Assembly (NCBI GenBank): GCA_019454045.1 | Contig: SKCR01006522.1 | Span: 62,001 to 126,000 of the forward strand | Source of the DNA: Zanthoxylum bungeanum | Taxonomy: Eukaryota > Streptophyta > Magnoliopsida > Sapindales > Rutaceae | Direction: 5' to 3' | DNA length: 64,000 nt | Shown: positions 10,540 to 22,590 of the stretch, in pieces | Numbering within the stretch: position 1 is the stretch's first letter | Layout of the letters: the number at the start of each line of letters is the position of its first letter | Made by a program: the position numbers and the translations under genes | Notes under the pieces: model-generated | Told to the model about the DNA's origin: nothing | What the model saw: only the letters and a program-made list of their open reading frames with translations | Databases searched by the model: none

Positions 10540-12292
10540 ATGCTCACCATGTTAAATCCTCCATAACAGTTATGAGGGTTTTTAACCTCCGAAACAGCCC
10601 AAAGACAACCCCGAATCAGCCTTGAAGAAGAATGAGAAGATAGTTTCGTCAACATCACTCGGCCTTCCACGCTATTCTTGTTACCAAGAAATTGAAGTGT
10701 GGACTTCACTCACAATCTTTAATCTCTAAACTCTTTAAAGAAAAATGCCACACTATTTTTTCTTTCTTTCAACACTTGAGAAAAAAGAAGATGAACAAGG
10801 TGGCTATGTATTTTTCAACAATGATATTAGATTACAAAATAAAACAACTTTTGCTTTTATATGCTAGGGTTTAGATTAACATAATTGTAAATGAAATTAT
10901 AATTATATCCTTAAATCCTTGGATATTTTTTGCCAAACTTTTCAAATTTTGTAACAACAAAATTCATAGTTAAATGTCTTCATAATGAAGACATTAAACC
11001 TCCACCATAATACACATTTTGTAAATAACGTGTATTGATATCAAATATTAATACACATTTTAATTCAAAATAATAATTAAATTATCATATAATTTAATAT
11101 TTACAAAATATAAATATAAATGTATATGATTATCTCATAATCATTAAATAATGAAAACTTTGTATTAAACTTATTTAATATAGTTTTCAAGTGTGACTTC
11201 AGTTATTAATCACATTAATAATTTTAACATAATCTATTATTATACATGTGAGTTCATAAATTAGACAATCCAATTATGATATGATTTGATATAGTATATC
11301 GAGCTAGCATGAGGATCAAATGGACCTGCAGCTTCGAGCTCCAATAATCCCAGAATATTAATTAAAACTCTTTAATCAAATATTCTGAATTATTAACTTT
11401 AAGTTATTCCAGTAAAAACTTAAAACTACACTCTCATTACTGCAGATATGTTTTATACCAAAACTCATCAGCGTCCACCGATATAATCACTGCGTACAAT
11501 CGATCCTCCACAAGTTTCTCATAATTAGAGTTGGGTTATAATTTCCATTATACCCCTCTAATTATTTTATAATTTCCATTAATTCTCTAATGAAAGATTT
11601 ATTCATAACCATTATGAATATTAATCTTTGTATTTGTAATAGAAATACTTAAGCGCTCTAACCGTTCAAGTACCGAATCAACCTTTAAGGAAGATACTCA
11701 TCTACTTTTCATAAGAATAAATGGATTCCATATCTATATAAAATATCCACAACCACACACCAAATCATGTCCCCAAAGTACGTAACTATTGGTCAAGATT
11801 TCTTTACCAACCTCACCTTTGTAAATCAAAGAACATAGTCTGTCATGTAAGAGTTCGTAGTACACTCAGGATTCAGATCAACCCATATATGAACATCTAT
11901 TAAACTGATATGAATTTCTTTGTTATTTATGTCTTGTTCAAGTCCTATATGATATCATCATATAATGTGCCTTCATTCCCATGTCATCACATGAACGAAT
12001 CCGGATCAAAGTTGTCATACAATATGGAATGTACCTCAGTTGTAAAAACAAAGTGCCTATCTTTGTTTGCTCTCTACAAACTATTTAGGATTACTAATTT
12101 CATACTTAAATCATTTTTGGTATAACACTTATACACTTAGTCTGAAAGTACATTTAGTATCTAAGAGCATACATGATAATTTATAATATGCGACTTTAAA
12201 ATGAACTTTTTAATAAATGAATAACTGCATCGTTGATTACTTAAAAAAAATCAACTTTACATATTTCATATGCTTTAGGGCATATATCCCAA
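10540..12292 (-). repeat. 3' LTR of the older copia element (copia-1)
   Basis: Reading the minus strand, the tract TAAGTGGGAGATTA (12293-12306) is a copia polypurine tract followed by TTGGGATATATGCCCTAAAG, a well-known copia LTR start. A TATAAAA box on the minus strand lies at 10855-10861. The left boundary is uncertain: homologous-looking leader text continues to about 10540 and could run further. Confidence 0.65.
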
Positions 12293-12299
12293 TAATCTC

Positions 12300-12428
12300 C
12301 CACTTACACTAGAGAAAATGAGATATGTAGCATAATCCTAAACCCTCTAGGTGACCTTTAAAATCTTTAGCCGTCAAGGTCTTTGTAAACGGATCAGCCA
12401 GATTCTGCAGAATGCTATATGTGATATG
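12300..12428 (-). pseudogene. RNase H C-terminal tail of copia-1
   Basis: The minus strand reads LADPFTKTLTAKDFKGHLEG and then a stop shortly before the polypurine tract. This is the usual C-terminus of copia pol. It is the left piece of an RNase H domain whose other half is at 22591-22867; the second copia inserted between the two. Confidence 0.8.
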
Positions 12429-12609
12429 TGTAAAGAGAAAAATAATATTTTTCCTATTTAATTGATTTTATTGAATCATGAGATGTAGCTTTATACCAGA
12501 GATTTCCTACAATCATACTAATCTATTTTAGGTAGTCTAAATATAAAAAGCAAATGAATAAATATATTTAATACAATATTTTTATCAATGAATGATTTTA
12601 TCTTTCTCA
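12429..12609 (-). repeat. 3' LTR of copia-2
   Basis: On the minus strand it begins TGAGAAAGATAAAATC and ends CTCTTTACA. It is preceded by the polypurine tract TTGAGGGGGAGTTT (12610-12623). Its length equals that of the partner LTR, 181 bp. Confidence 0.92.
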
Positions 12610-13093
12610 AAACTCCCCCTCAAGTTGGAGAGTTAATGTCAAGAACTCCCAACTTGCGTATCATAGTTGAGAAAGCTTCCTTGCCTAATGGCTTGGTGAA
12701 CACATCTGCAAGTTGATCTGTTGAGGCAACATGTCTGGTTACAACTGAACCATCTTGTATTTTGTCACGAATAAAATGGCAATCCATCTCTATATGTCTA
12801 GTTCTTTCGTGGAAAACAGGATTGGCAGCTATATGTAAGGCTGTTGTGTTGTCACAATATAATAATTCTGGCTTCAGATGCAATATTCTCAAATCCTTCA
12901 ATAATGAGCGCAACTAGGATAATTCACAACATGTACCTGTCATGGCTCTATATTATGCTTCTGCTAAGGAGAGTGCTATGGTTTTCTGCCTCTTTGTCCG
13001 CCAAGAAATAATTAAAGATCCCGGAAAAATATAATAACCCGTAGTGGATCTACGAGATATTGGACAACCAGCCCAATCCGAATCAGAAAAAGC
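12610..13093 (-). pseudogene. copia-2 RNase H domain
   Basis: The minus strand reads SDSDWAGCPISRRSTTGYYI, then a stop-interrupted ...SLAEA-YRAM region, then [36 protein letters not shown] and ADVFTKPLG. The final open piece is 12620-12913. Catalytic acidic positions (D in SDSDWAG, D in CDNTTA) are visible. At least two in-frame stops occur near 12912 and 12950. The short C-terminus INSPT directly before the polypurine tract is normal for the family. Confidence 0.85.
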
Positions 13094-13990
13094 TCATAAA
13101 GATAAATCATTCTGAGAAGGGAAAAATAAGCCTTGCCTTGGACTATTTTTCAAATAACGTAATACATGTAAGGCAGCTTCCATGTGTGGTCTACGTGGTG
13201 CATGCTGGAATTTTCTTAACACATAGATCGAATAGGTGATATCCGGCTGGGTAATAGTCAAATAAATTAGGCGTCCAACAAGTCGCCTATACTGAGACAG
13301 ATCTTTAAGCAATTCACCTGAATCTGAGAACTTTATGTTTTGTTCCATGGGAAAGTTCATAGGTTTAGCGCCCAAAAATCCATCATCTTTTAAAATTTCC
13401 AAAGTATATTTTCTTTGTGAGATAGAAATACCTTTCTTCGACCGAGAAACTTCGATGCCCAGAAAGTACTTCAAATCACCCAAATCTTTAATTCAAAAAT
13501 GACTATGTAGAAATTGCATGAGGGCTACTATGGCAGTAGCATCATTACCCAGAATAAGAATGTCATCGACATATATCAACAAAGCTGTAAAAGATTTACC
13601 TTTCCGACATGTGAATAATGAGTAATCGGCTTTGGATTGAACAAATTCAGCATCTTGGATAGCTATAGAGAACTTGGCAAACCATTTTCGGGAAGCTTGC
13701 TTTATGCCATATAATGACTTGTGAAGGCGACACATTAGATTCTCCCCCGTCGCCGAAGACCAGGAGGTGGAAACATATAAATTTCTTCATGGAGATCACC
13801 ATGAAGAAAAGCATTGTTGACGTCAAGCTAGTGAAGAGACCAATTTTGGGCAGCTGCTAAAGCCAATAAACAACGAACAGTAATCATTTTAGCAGTGGGA
13901 GAAAAAGTGTCATGGTAATCTATACCTTCCAGCTGTGTGTAACCTTTTGCAACCAAACGAACTTTATAACGCGCAATAGTACCATCCGAG
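13094..13990 (-). pseudogene. copia-2 reverse transcriptase
   Basis: On the minus strand the palm is read from [20 protein letters not shown] through [28 protein letters not shown], and LLIYVDDILILGND (YVDD near 13555-13580) to [18 protein letters not shown] and [19 protein letters not shown] stop near 13487-13492 splits two open pieces (13094-13483 and 13493-13735), and another lies near 13830. Apart from these the domain is complete. Confidence 0.9.
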
Positions 13991-15349
13991 TGCCGTTTGA
14001 TTTTATAAACCCAATGACAACCAATGGGCTACTTACCATGAGGAAGAGAAATGAAGGACAAAGTGTGGTTGGCTTCTTAAGTAGCCAATTCAGAGTGCAT
14101 TGCTTCTTGCCAATGAGAATGGGAAGCTGCTTGGGCATAAGATATAGGTTCAATATTTTGACTGATGGCAGCAGTAAAAGAGTGATGTTGTGGTGAGTAA
14201 CGATGATAAGAGACAAAATTACAAATGAGATAACATGTAGCTTTTTGTAGACCCGATGACAAAGACGGCAAATGGTTGAGAGACGTTACTTGGTTACAGA
14301 TATAATCATGTAAAGCCATTGGAGGGTGATGGGGTCTTTGTAAGCGACGTAAAGTGGGTTCGGGAGGAGGACAAGCAGGTGATAGCTGAGTAGAAATCAG
14401 ATTCAGTGGTAAGGGTTGGTCAACTGGCGGGGAAGGATCAGATATAGAAAGAAGAATCACAGGATCTGAATTTAAGGAAGGGGATGGAATGGATTCATAA
14501 GGGAGAATAGATTCGTGGAAAACAACATCACGACTAGTGAACATTTGGTGGGTGTCAATGTCATAGAGTTTGTAAGCTTTTTGACCAACTGGATAGCCAA
14601 GAAAAACACATCGTTTGGCTCGAGGAGAAAATTTATGGGGACGTGCACATCAGTAGCATAGGCAAGACACCCAAAAACTCAGATATGAGAATAAAAAGGA
14701 AGCTTTCCATAAATTTGTTCAAAATGAGTTTGGCGAGAAAGGAGTGGTGTGGGAAAAAGATTAATTATATGAACAACAGTAGAAACACATTCTGTCCAAA
14801 AATGTAAAAGAATGTGGGCTTGAAAACAAAAACTCTAGCGGACTCAAGAATATGGTGGTGCTTGCGCTCTACAACCCTGTTTTGTTGAGGGGTATAAGAA
14901 TGTTGGTAAGTGGTCCCTTGTTGTTTAAAAAAATCTCGCATAGAGAAGAATTCTCCACCATTATCAACCCGAATATTGGCTATAGATACATGGAATTGTG
15001 TTTGGACAAATGAAAAAAAAAACTGACAAGTAAATGTTGTGTTTCACTCTTGTGATGTATAAAAAATACCCATGTGAATCTAGAATAATCATCCACAATA
15101 GACAAAAAATATTTTGCATCGGAAAGAGAGGTAATTTTATAGGGGCCCCAAATGTCACAATGAATTAATTCAAAAGGTCTAATAAATGAAATTGAACTAA
15201 CAGAAAATGGAAGTCGACTTTGTTTTGCAAGTGCACAAACATCACAAGCATTATTAGACTGGAAAGGGAAATTTAACAAATGTTTTGCCATAAAATCTAA
15301 TCTAGATGAAGACAAATGCCCTAAATGGCGATGCCACAAAACGGTGGAG
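13991..15349 (-). pseudogene. copia-2 gag-pre-integrase and integrase
   Basis: The zinc-binding part reads WHRHLGHLSSSRLDF and then CDVCALAKQSRLPF (HHCC). The core has HCDIWGPYKI and FLSIVDDYSRFTWVFF in the open piece 14980-15339. The region 14544-14980 is frame-broken. The C-terminal part carries TSRDVVFHESILPYES, a proline-rich linker, and ends at the RT junction near HWQEAMHSELAT and [12 protein letters not shown]. The missing continuous frame rules out activity. Confidence 0.85.
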
Positions 15350-15745
15350 GAGGTGACTTGAGAACTGGGTGAACATCAAGAAGTGGCTGCTGCGGATGGA
15401 GTTTGAGGTTTTGGCTTCTCTGATGCTAACACAACCAAGTAATAAAGTCCATCTCGTTGTTCACCCAAACCGATCGTCGTCCTCGTCTTCAAGTCCTGCA
15501 AAATACACCAATGAGGAAAAAAGGTTATTAAACAATTAAGATCTTTGGTAACTTAACTCACATACATCAAATCCACCTTAAAAGATGGCACACCAAGCAC
15601 ATTTTATAAAGTAACAGCAGAATTCAAAGGTAAATTCCCAATGGATTTAATCGGAGCCTGTTTTCCACTTGGCATAGCAACTGGTGGTAAAAGGTGTTCT
15701 TATTGCTGTTGACAAGCAAAGTTAGAGATGAAGTAATGTGATATG
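15350..15745 (-). pseudogene. copia-2 protease remainder, left of the solo LTR
   Basis: The minus strand continues the aspartic protease after its catalytic motif: HITSSLTLLVNSNKN, followed by degraded text up to WHRHLGH of the integrase. The catalytic half (DSGATD) lies on the other side of the solo LTR at 18284-18300. Confidence 0.7.
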
Positions 15746-18283
15746 TGTTAGGGTTGGTGCTTGGAGTGCCAATTCGGATCGTATTTATGTCCGATTCATA
15801 AATACGAGCGATTCAATTTTTCATAATATTACTAATTTAATGGTGAAACCTTGTCATTTATATGCTTATTCGATCTAATTGCGATTAGATATCTGATTAC
15901 GATTAGATCGAAACTGAATCTGGTTCAGTGATACGTGTATATTAGACAAAGATCCTAGGATTTACAATATAATGCGCAGTTACAACGTAGTTTTGTAATT
16001 GACATTGGGAAGCGCATTATAAGATGTATATCCTTAAATAAAGTTCCTGATCAAGATTTACTAACATGGGTCGATTAGTAAAATCCGTTGAGACCAGTAC
16101 ATGTCGTATATCGTGACTTGGTCCGATGGTTTATCCCAGTGAACTATGAGTCTCATGAGACTAGTATAGACATGTAGGTATTTATTTGATAAGACATTGA
16201 ACGACTTACTGAAGGTTTCCTAATAGATGGTACACCAACGTCAATAGGAAACTTCTCGAGTTGAGCGATCATAGTGGTCATTCGACTTGAGATACCACAG
16301 TGGGATATATGAGTTATCCTCCACACTTTGATGGCAGTCACGTCAACGATCTATTCATGATCAGACCTCCGTCTGTTCGTTGGGTGTGGACCGATGCTCA
16401 TGATATCCAGTGCGTATCAAGACAGGATCCGTCAGTCCTGTGTACAGGGCATAGGCATCTGCATGTGTTTACGATCTAGTAAATCCATGGTCAGGGTATA
16501 ACGTCGGAAACCAGTTCCGAGTGTTATTTAGAGATCATAAATTGAAAGTCGACAGTATTATACCGAACGGATTTGACGTTTTCATCTATATCTCAGGTAT
16601 AATATGGATAGCCTGTGACAGAGGGATTATACATATGCAATGACCTCGACTTGCATAGTTTAGCGAGATTATCTGTGGTCGTCATAATCCATGAGTGGGT
16701 GGATTATGGACACGAAATTGGATTTCATGACGGATAAACTTAAACTTAGAGAGTCCCACAATATGAAGTGTACTCGTTGATCACTTGGGCAACGCGATAT
16801 GAATAATACGGATTATTCATAATACTTCACTGGATTAAATGAGTTAATTCGGATCGTTTAATCGGTTAACCGATAACACATGCATTATGGGATTTTGTCC
16901 GATAATAATTATTATGTATTTATATTTGATACATAATACGATTAGACACACATTAATTATTCGTCAAATGAGATTTTGACACATGTCATAAATATATGCA
17001 TTTATTATTTAATGTAAATAAAAATACATATATGAATGTTATTTAATTATTTAGTTATTTAATTGTTAAATAATTAAATAATTGATAATTAAAATATCTT
17101 ATCTATTTGTTATAATTAGTATGACAAATGGTGACATATTATTGGAACATTTGGCATGATTTTTATTACACTTTATTTGTCCAAATTTGATTGGTTAAAT
17201 ATAAAGTTAAATTGAATTTGATTTGATTAAATTTGAAAAGGACAAAAAATGCTCTTATTACCCATAAATTCGGTCAATGTATAAAAGAGAGAAAATTATT
17301 TTCTTCCTCTCATCATCATCAACCTTGGCCGAGACCTACAAAAAAAATGGGTTTCCAAATTGTTTGAAGAATCCATGGAGAAATGAAAGGAAATTCAAGA
17401 AAAAAAAAGTTTAGGAAATTTGAGATTAAAAGGTGATCCTTAATCCCTAAGTTTGGAAATTTGTTTCTTGTTTTTCTTGAATTATTAGAATTGTTCTAGG
17501 GTTCCTTTTGTTTCATAAATTTGGGGCTTTTGTTGTTGGATGGTGGATTGGAAGGATTTAAGCATGTGTGAAAGTATATTGAACTAGATTATAGTAATTT
17601 GAGTTCAATTTATTGTTGGACAACTTGGTTGCAATTCTAGAGTTTTTGAACCACTCTAAAATAACCTAGAATTATTATAGAGTTCTTCATGTGTTGTGGG
17701 ACTTCTTTGGTGTAAGATTAATTTGATTAATCTTGTGATAAAATTGGTTTTAAGCATGAAAAATGGGCATTTTCGTTTTCTGTGTTAGACCTAGAAATGA
17801 TTCCGATTTTGTGATGAAATTGTTGTCTTATGAATATTTTGGATGCATTTTGGGTGTTGGTACAATTGCCGGAAAGTGTTTCCAAGTTGAAATAAGTGAA
17901 AACGGCCAAAAACGGCGTTACCGGGTGGATTTCGAGCCAACCGGGTGACGGCTATCCAAACAGTGAATCTGTCACTGTTCGGGCAGCTCATGAACTGCCT
18001 TGACACTATTGGGGCTGACCTGGGCAGTCCCCATACAGCCCCAATATTGTCGGGTGGTCGGTTCGGTCAAAAATACATTTTAGGCCATTTTACAGAAAAA
18101 TGATTTTCGTAAAAGTTTCACGATGTTTAATATTTGATATTGAATAAATAGGTTTAGGTGAAATATGAATAAATTATTCATATTAGATATTAAATAATTT
18201 ATTCGGTATTTTTGAAAAAGTTATAAAATATGATTTCGCCCGAATCGCACTTCCGATGCGCCCCATCGCCCAATACCCCAACA
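15746..18283. repeat. Solo LTR (2.5 kb) inserted in copia-2 protease
   Basis: It starts TGTTAGGG and ends CCCCAACA (inverted TGTT/AACA termini). It is flanked by near-identical 5 bp duplications ATATG (15741-15745) and ATCTG (18284-18288). It has no long ORF. A TATAAAAG box at 17279-17286 suggests plus-strand orientation. No internal retroelement domain or second LTR is present, so it is read as a solo LTR left by recombination between two LTRs. The parental family is not identified; the large size suggests Ty3. Confidence 0.8.
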
Positions 18284-19356
18284 ATCTGTTGCACCACTGT
18301 CGATAATTAATCGATGGAGGCGCAAAAATGTTTGTAACAAACTTGAGGCATCATCATTAGCTTTAGGATTGGTGGATTGTGTTGTCTATTTACCCTGCAT
18401 GATAGATAAGATTTGTTGGATTTGTAATTTAGAGAGCCTATTTGTCACCGATAGCACTTCCTGCATTATTGAACTTTCCTTGACATTGTTGGCTGAAGAT
18501 TGATATGGCTATTGTTGCGCTTGAAATGAGTGATTCCTTGATTAGGCCTGTTTGATGCATGTTTAGGGTGTTCTGGTGGGTACCCATTCAGATTCCAGCA
18601 TATTTCTCGTACATGATAGTCACAGTCACAATAAGAGCAATGTAAAGGTTTCCGATTAGGTGGGTTGGAATGGGAAGAAGAACCTTGTCCTTGTCGAATA
18701 GCCAGAGCCACCAGTTTTGTCATTCAAACAACCATGGCTGAGTTCTCTATCGTCTCACGTGCAGCCCCCAGGCTTTGTTATTTCTCCTCTTGTACAATGG
18801 AAGAGTAAGCCTTAGCAACATCAGGTAGCAGATTCATCAACAAAATCTGCCCTCAGATTGTACTGTAGGACTCATTGAGTCCCATGAGAAATTGCATCAA
18901 TATGCGTCTTTTATGGTCTACCCCACAAGAACAAACGATGTCATTATAGGATCCAAGTTCATCCCATAATTTTTTTAGTCTTGTGTAGTAAGCTGCAACA
19001 GTTATCTGATATTAAGCAAGGCAAGCAATATCCCTCTCAATCTGAAAAATACGAGGGCCATTGCTTTGAGAAAAACGATCTCGAAGGTCTTCCCATACCT
19101 CTTGGGCGGTGGTCAAAAAAATGACACTATCTGCAAGGTCATGTATGTGTGAATTGAGAATCTAAGAGAGGATCATATCGTTGCATTTTTTCCATGAAGC
19201 ATAGTCATCTGACTTGGCTGTGGCGGACGGCATTGTGGTGGTCCCATCTATGAAACCTAATTTGGATTTGGCATTCAAAGAAATCATCATAGCTTTACAC
19301 CATTTCGAATAATTATCCCTATTGAGGGGCTTGGAAACAAGCACCATTCCTGGATG
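18284..19356 (-). pseudogene. copia-2 gag and protease active site
   Basis: On the minus strand, from the hAT junction, the text reads MVLVSKPLNRDNYSKW, MMISLNAKSKLGFIDGT (gag N-domain), then SVIFLTTAQEVWEDLRDRFS (UBN2-type gag). A CX2CX4HX4C zinc knuckle follows (CSYCDCDYHVREIC, about 18600-18640), then IIDSGATD, the protease catalytic motif, at 18284-18310. In-frame stops interrupt it near 18723, 18770, 18860 and 19010. Gag would package element RNA. Confidence 0.88.
19349..19356 (+). repeat. Left target-site duplication of the hAT element
   Basis: CCTGGATG here is repeated exactly at 22250-22257. Eight bases is the diagnostic length for hAT transposons. Confidence 0.95.
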
Positions 19357-19669
19357 TAGACCCGGCCACGGTTCCGATTCGGAACCGGAACCGAACCGGA
19401 AGGGGACCGGTTCGGTTGGGGTTCCACCCCAACTTGAACCGGTCCAAACCGGTGGAATCCTGAACGGTTCCAGTTGGAACCGTAGGGTTCCAACATGAAC
19501 CCTACGCCCCCCAACGGCTACTAGCCGTTGGGGGGGCAGGGAGCCAAACAAATAAAAAAATAAAAATTATTTTTATTATATAAAATATAAATTACTAATG
19601 TACCCCTAATAACGGTAATAAAACGGTTATATTTATGGGCATTTTTGGTATCAAAAAATTCTAAAATTC

Positions 19670-19678
19670 TATAAATAT
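19670..19678 (+). promoter_or_regulatory. TATA box of the hAT transposase gene
   Basis: TATAAATAT lies about 205 bp upstream of the transposase ATG and is followed by a CT-rich leader (CAATTCTCAACTCTCTC). Confidence 0.6.
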
Positions 19679-19882
19679 GATTCATTTTTCATAATTTCAT
19701 CACACCAATTCTCAACTCTCTCATTTTCTATAATTCTCTTATTCTCAATCTTACTTCAATACAATTCTCTTATAATCTTATATTCTTATTCTCAATCCCA
19801 ATTCATTTAGTTGTTAATTTGTTATCATTCGCATCGCAGTTATTCAACTTTCTTATTTTTCTTCCTAATTCTCAAACGAAAA

Positions 19883-21924
19883 ATGGCAAGCTCATCTGAG
19901 AACATAATGTCAAATATGCCAACCCAAGAGAGCGGCCCTAGTGTCAGTGCAAAATCACGGAGAAGAGAAGTTAAGGCGGTCCTCGATATTTTCAAAATTC
20001 ATTTTACTTTGGACGCCTAGAAGATGGTTCACAACGAGCAATTTGCAACTATTGTGGGGTTATCTATAAATTTTCTGGTGGATACGGTAATATGATCAAG
20101 CACATGGAAAAACATCATCCGGTTGAATTTGGCATTGATACGACGCAGAATCAAATGGCCAGGTACGCATCATCTAGTAGAGGTACGAGTAGTGTAGATT
20201 TATTTAAATATTCCGATGTAAAAAATAGAGAAGAATTTGCGAAATTAACTTGTATGGCACATCTTTCTTTAAGCTTTGGTGAAAAACTTCATTTTACTAA
20301 TTACGTGCATAATGCTTTAACCCTGCTGCATGTAGAATGACTCGAAACACAACAAAACGTCATATTTTCAAATTATATAAAGATGGTAAAATTATTTAAA
20401 TGAAATATTTAAAGAGATGAAAGGTCGTATTTCTATAGTTCTGATATTTGGAGTGACCATTGGCAAACACACTCATACATGGGTGTGACTTGTCATTGGA
20501 TTGATGCATCATTTACCATGCAAAAAAGACTTATTGGCATTTAGAGTTTTTGATGACCCACATATGCACATAATTTATTATAGAATGATGAAGGTAATTT
20601 TTGATGAATATGGTTTAGTAGAAAAAATTTTAACAATTGGATTTGATAATGAATCTGCAAATACTGCATCCATCATCATAATTTAAAATCCTTATGTGAA
20701 CCAAATTTAGGGGGTCGATTTTTTCATATTCGTTGTACATGTCATGTCCTTAACATATGTGTGCAAGACGGACTAAAATTATTATCACCTTTCCTTAATC
20801 AATTAAAACGGCATTTAACTATATTTGGTCATATTCTCAAGTTAGGAGAGAATGGACCAAGTTTGTAAAATAAATGGTATTAAACCGATTAAATTTTCAA
20901 GAGATGTTCCAACACGTTGGAATTTACTTATTTTCTTTTATGTCAAGCATTTCAATACAAAGATGCATTATGTAGTTTTTTTTCTCAACATGTTCCAAAT
21001 ATCACACTTTATCCTAGTCAATGGGATATTGTGAAATTTTTTAGATATTTTAAGAGTTTTTAATGATGCTACTTAGTTTTTAGCGGTGTTTATTATCCTA
21101 CAAACATTTATTTCTTCTTGAGAGTTTGAATATTGTTGGCACTCTCGATGAGCATGTTGACAATGACGACCCTAATGATATTGTTTTGCTCGAAGCCATT
21201 ACTGCTATGAAGGTAAATGATTGAATTATTTTAGAGAAATTCATTTACTTTTTATTTATTGCTGCTGTTTTGATCCTAGATTAAATTAGACGGTTTGAAT
21301 GGTGGTTTACAAGCTTACTATGGTTATTTAGGAATATTAGATGATGTTGATATTACGAGCATAATGACGAAAATAAGAAGTGATTTAATTATTTTATTTA
21401 ATGATTATATTGTAAGATATAACTTAGGAACATTAGGTCAATCTAGTAGTAGCGAACCGGTAATTCAAACAAGACTTAGCGCAGGGGATCGTTGGTTATT
21501 GCAACGAAATAAAAAATCTAGGGATACGACAACTAATAACCATGAATTAGATAATTATTTATCTACAAATTTTGATTTCTAATGAAAGTTTATGCAGTAA
21601 AAATTTTAAAATCCTTGAATGGTAGAACCGGCATCAAAATATATATCATTTTTTATCTATTATTGCTAAAGAGATCTTGGCAGCACATATTTCCACCGTT
21701 GCGGTTGAGCAAGCCTTCAGCTTGGGAGGTAATATATTGGAAGCTAGGCGATCTTCATTACATCCAAGCACTCTAGAAGCAACAGCTGTGTGGATGATTG
21801 GACTCGAGCTAATCTGAGACAACAAGAAGATGCCCCCGATGATTTTGAAGATTTGTTCGATAATGCTTCTGCAACAAGTGCAAGCGGAACCGGAGCCGAA
21901 GGATCAACTGATAATGATGATTGA
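19883..21924 (+). pseudogene. hAT transposase, frameshifted
   Basis: ATG 19883 starts MASSSENIMSNMPTQESG. The domains follow in order but in changing frames: a BED zinc finger (ICNYCGV ... GNMIKHMEKHHP, 20045-20115); a middle catalytic region with VFDDPHMH and GLVEKILTIGFDNESANTA (20500-20690); CTCHVLNICVQDG (20735-20770); and the C-terminal dimerisation domain (AKEILAAHISTVAVEQAF, SSLHPSTLEA, 21662-21800). The tail ends at TGA 21922-21924. The enzyme would cut and paste elements sharing its ends. At least five frame breaks make this copy dead. Confidence 0.88.
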
Positions 21925-22249
21925 TAATTGTAAAATTATAATTTACCAAAGGGGATATGTTTAAAACTTGTATGGAACTACGTGAGCTTTGATTCCTCTC
22001 ACCCTTGGAGGATACGTAGGCAACTTAAATTTTTAAAAATTTAAGCTCAAGCTCTTCAATGTAATAATTTTTTTTTATTTATAAAATTAATCTCATTTAT
22101 TTTAATTAATTTTCAAAAAAAAATAAAAATTCTCTGAACCGAACCGAACCGTTCGGTTCCGGTTCGGTTCGATGTTCCGGTTCCACACTTGTGGAACCGG
22201 AAACTGGCCGGTTCGGTTCGGTTCGGTTCCGAACCGCCGGCCGGGTCTA

Positions 22250-22329
22250 CCTGGATGATCAGAAGGGTGAAGGAAATATGGATTGGCAGCATCAAGCTTG
22301 CCTTCATTTGAAGGTTGCTGTTCTGTCAT
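22250..22329 (-). pseudogene. copia-2 gag N-terminus and right hAT target duplication
   Basis: The minus-strand ATG at 22329-22327 starts MTEQQPSNEGKLDAANPYF and reaches the hAT junction at HPSDHPG. The 8 bp CCTGGATG (22250-22257) is the right target duplication. Reading resumes at 19348 as MVLVSKPLN. Confidence 0.9.
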
Positions 22330-22399
22330 TAAACAACGAAGAAATAGAGGCAAAAAGGCAAAAAGAAATAGGGCAGAGAGTTAGGATATCATTCACTGG

Positions 22400-22409
22400 T
22401 CTGATACCA
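22400..22409 (-). promoter_or_regulatory. copia-2 primer binding site
   Basis: On the minus strand TGGTATCAGA directly follows the LTR end (22410). This is the usual copia site complementary to initiator-methionine tRNA. Confidence 0.92.
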
Positions 22410-22590
22410 TCTAAAGATGAAAATAGTATTTTGCCTATTTGATTGATTTTATTGAATCATGAGATGTAGCTTTATACAAGAGATTTCCTACAATCATACT
22501 AATCTATTTTAAGTAGTCTAAATATAAAAAGCAACTGAATAAATATATTTCATACAATATATTTGTCAATGAATGATTTGATCTTTCTCA
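22410..22590 (-). repeat. 5' LTR of copia-2
   Basis: 181 bp, aligning end to end with 12429-12609 with scattered substitutions. On the minus strand it starts TGAGAAAGATC and ends CATCTTTAGA, where CA has mutated to GA next to the primer site. Confidence 0.92.

Larger units (their letters stand above)
19357..22249 (+). mobile_element. hAT DNA transposon (2893 bp) inside copia-2 gag
   Basis: Terminal inverted repeats TAGACCCGGCC / GGCCGGGTCTA and perfect 8 bp target duplications define both ends. Subterminal regions are full of GGTTCC and GGTTCGG strings in opposite orientations at the two ends, which are likely transposase-binding repeats. A degraded transposase occupies 19883-21924. Removing the element and one duplication restores continuity of copia-2 gag (DHPG to MVLV). 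Confidence 0.95.
12429..22590 (-). mobile_element. Second copia element (copia-2), nested host of a solo LTR and a hAT
   Basis: Two 181 bp LTRs (12429-12609 and 22410-22590) bracket gag, protease, integrase, RT and RNase H in copia order, all on the minus strand. An initiator-Met tRNA primer site touches the right LTR and a polypurine tract touches the left one. Without its two insertions the element would be about 4.7 kb. The target duplication is not recognisable (flanks ATATG and ACAAT). Many stops make it inactive. Confidence 0.92.

Noticed and set aside
15746..18283. Complete small retroelement (LARD/TRIM) instead of a solo LTR
   Set aside because: No internal direct LTR repeats, primer site or polypurine tract seen; single TG...CA unit with target duplications fits a solo LTR better, though not proven.
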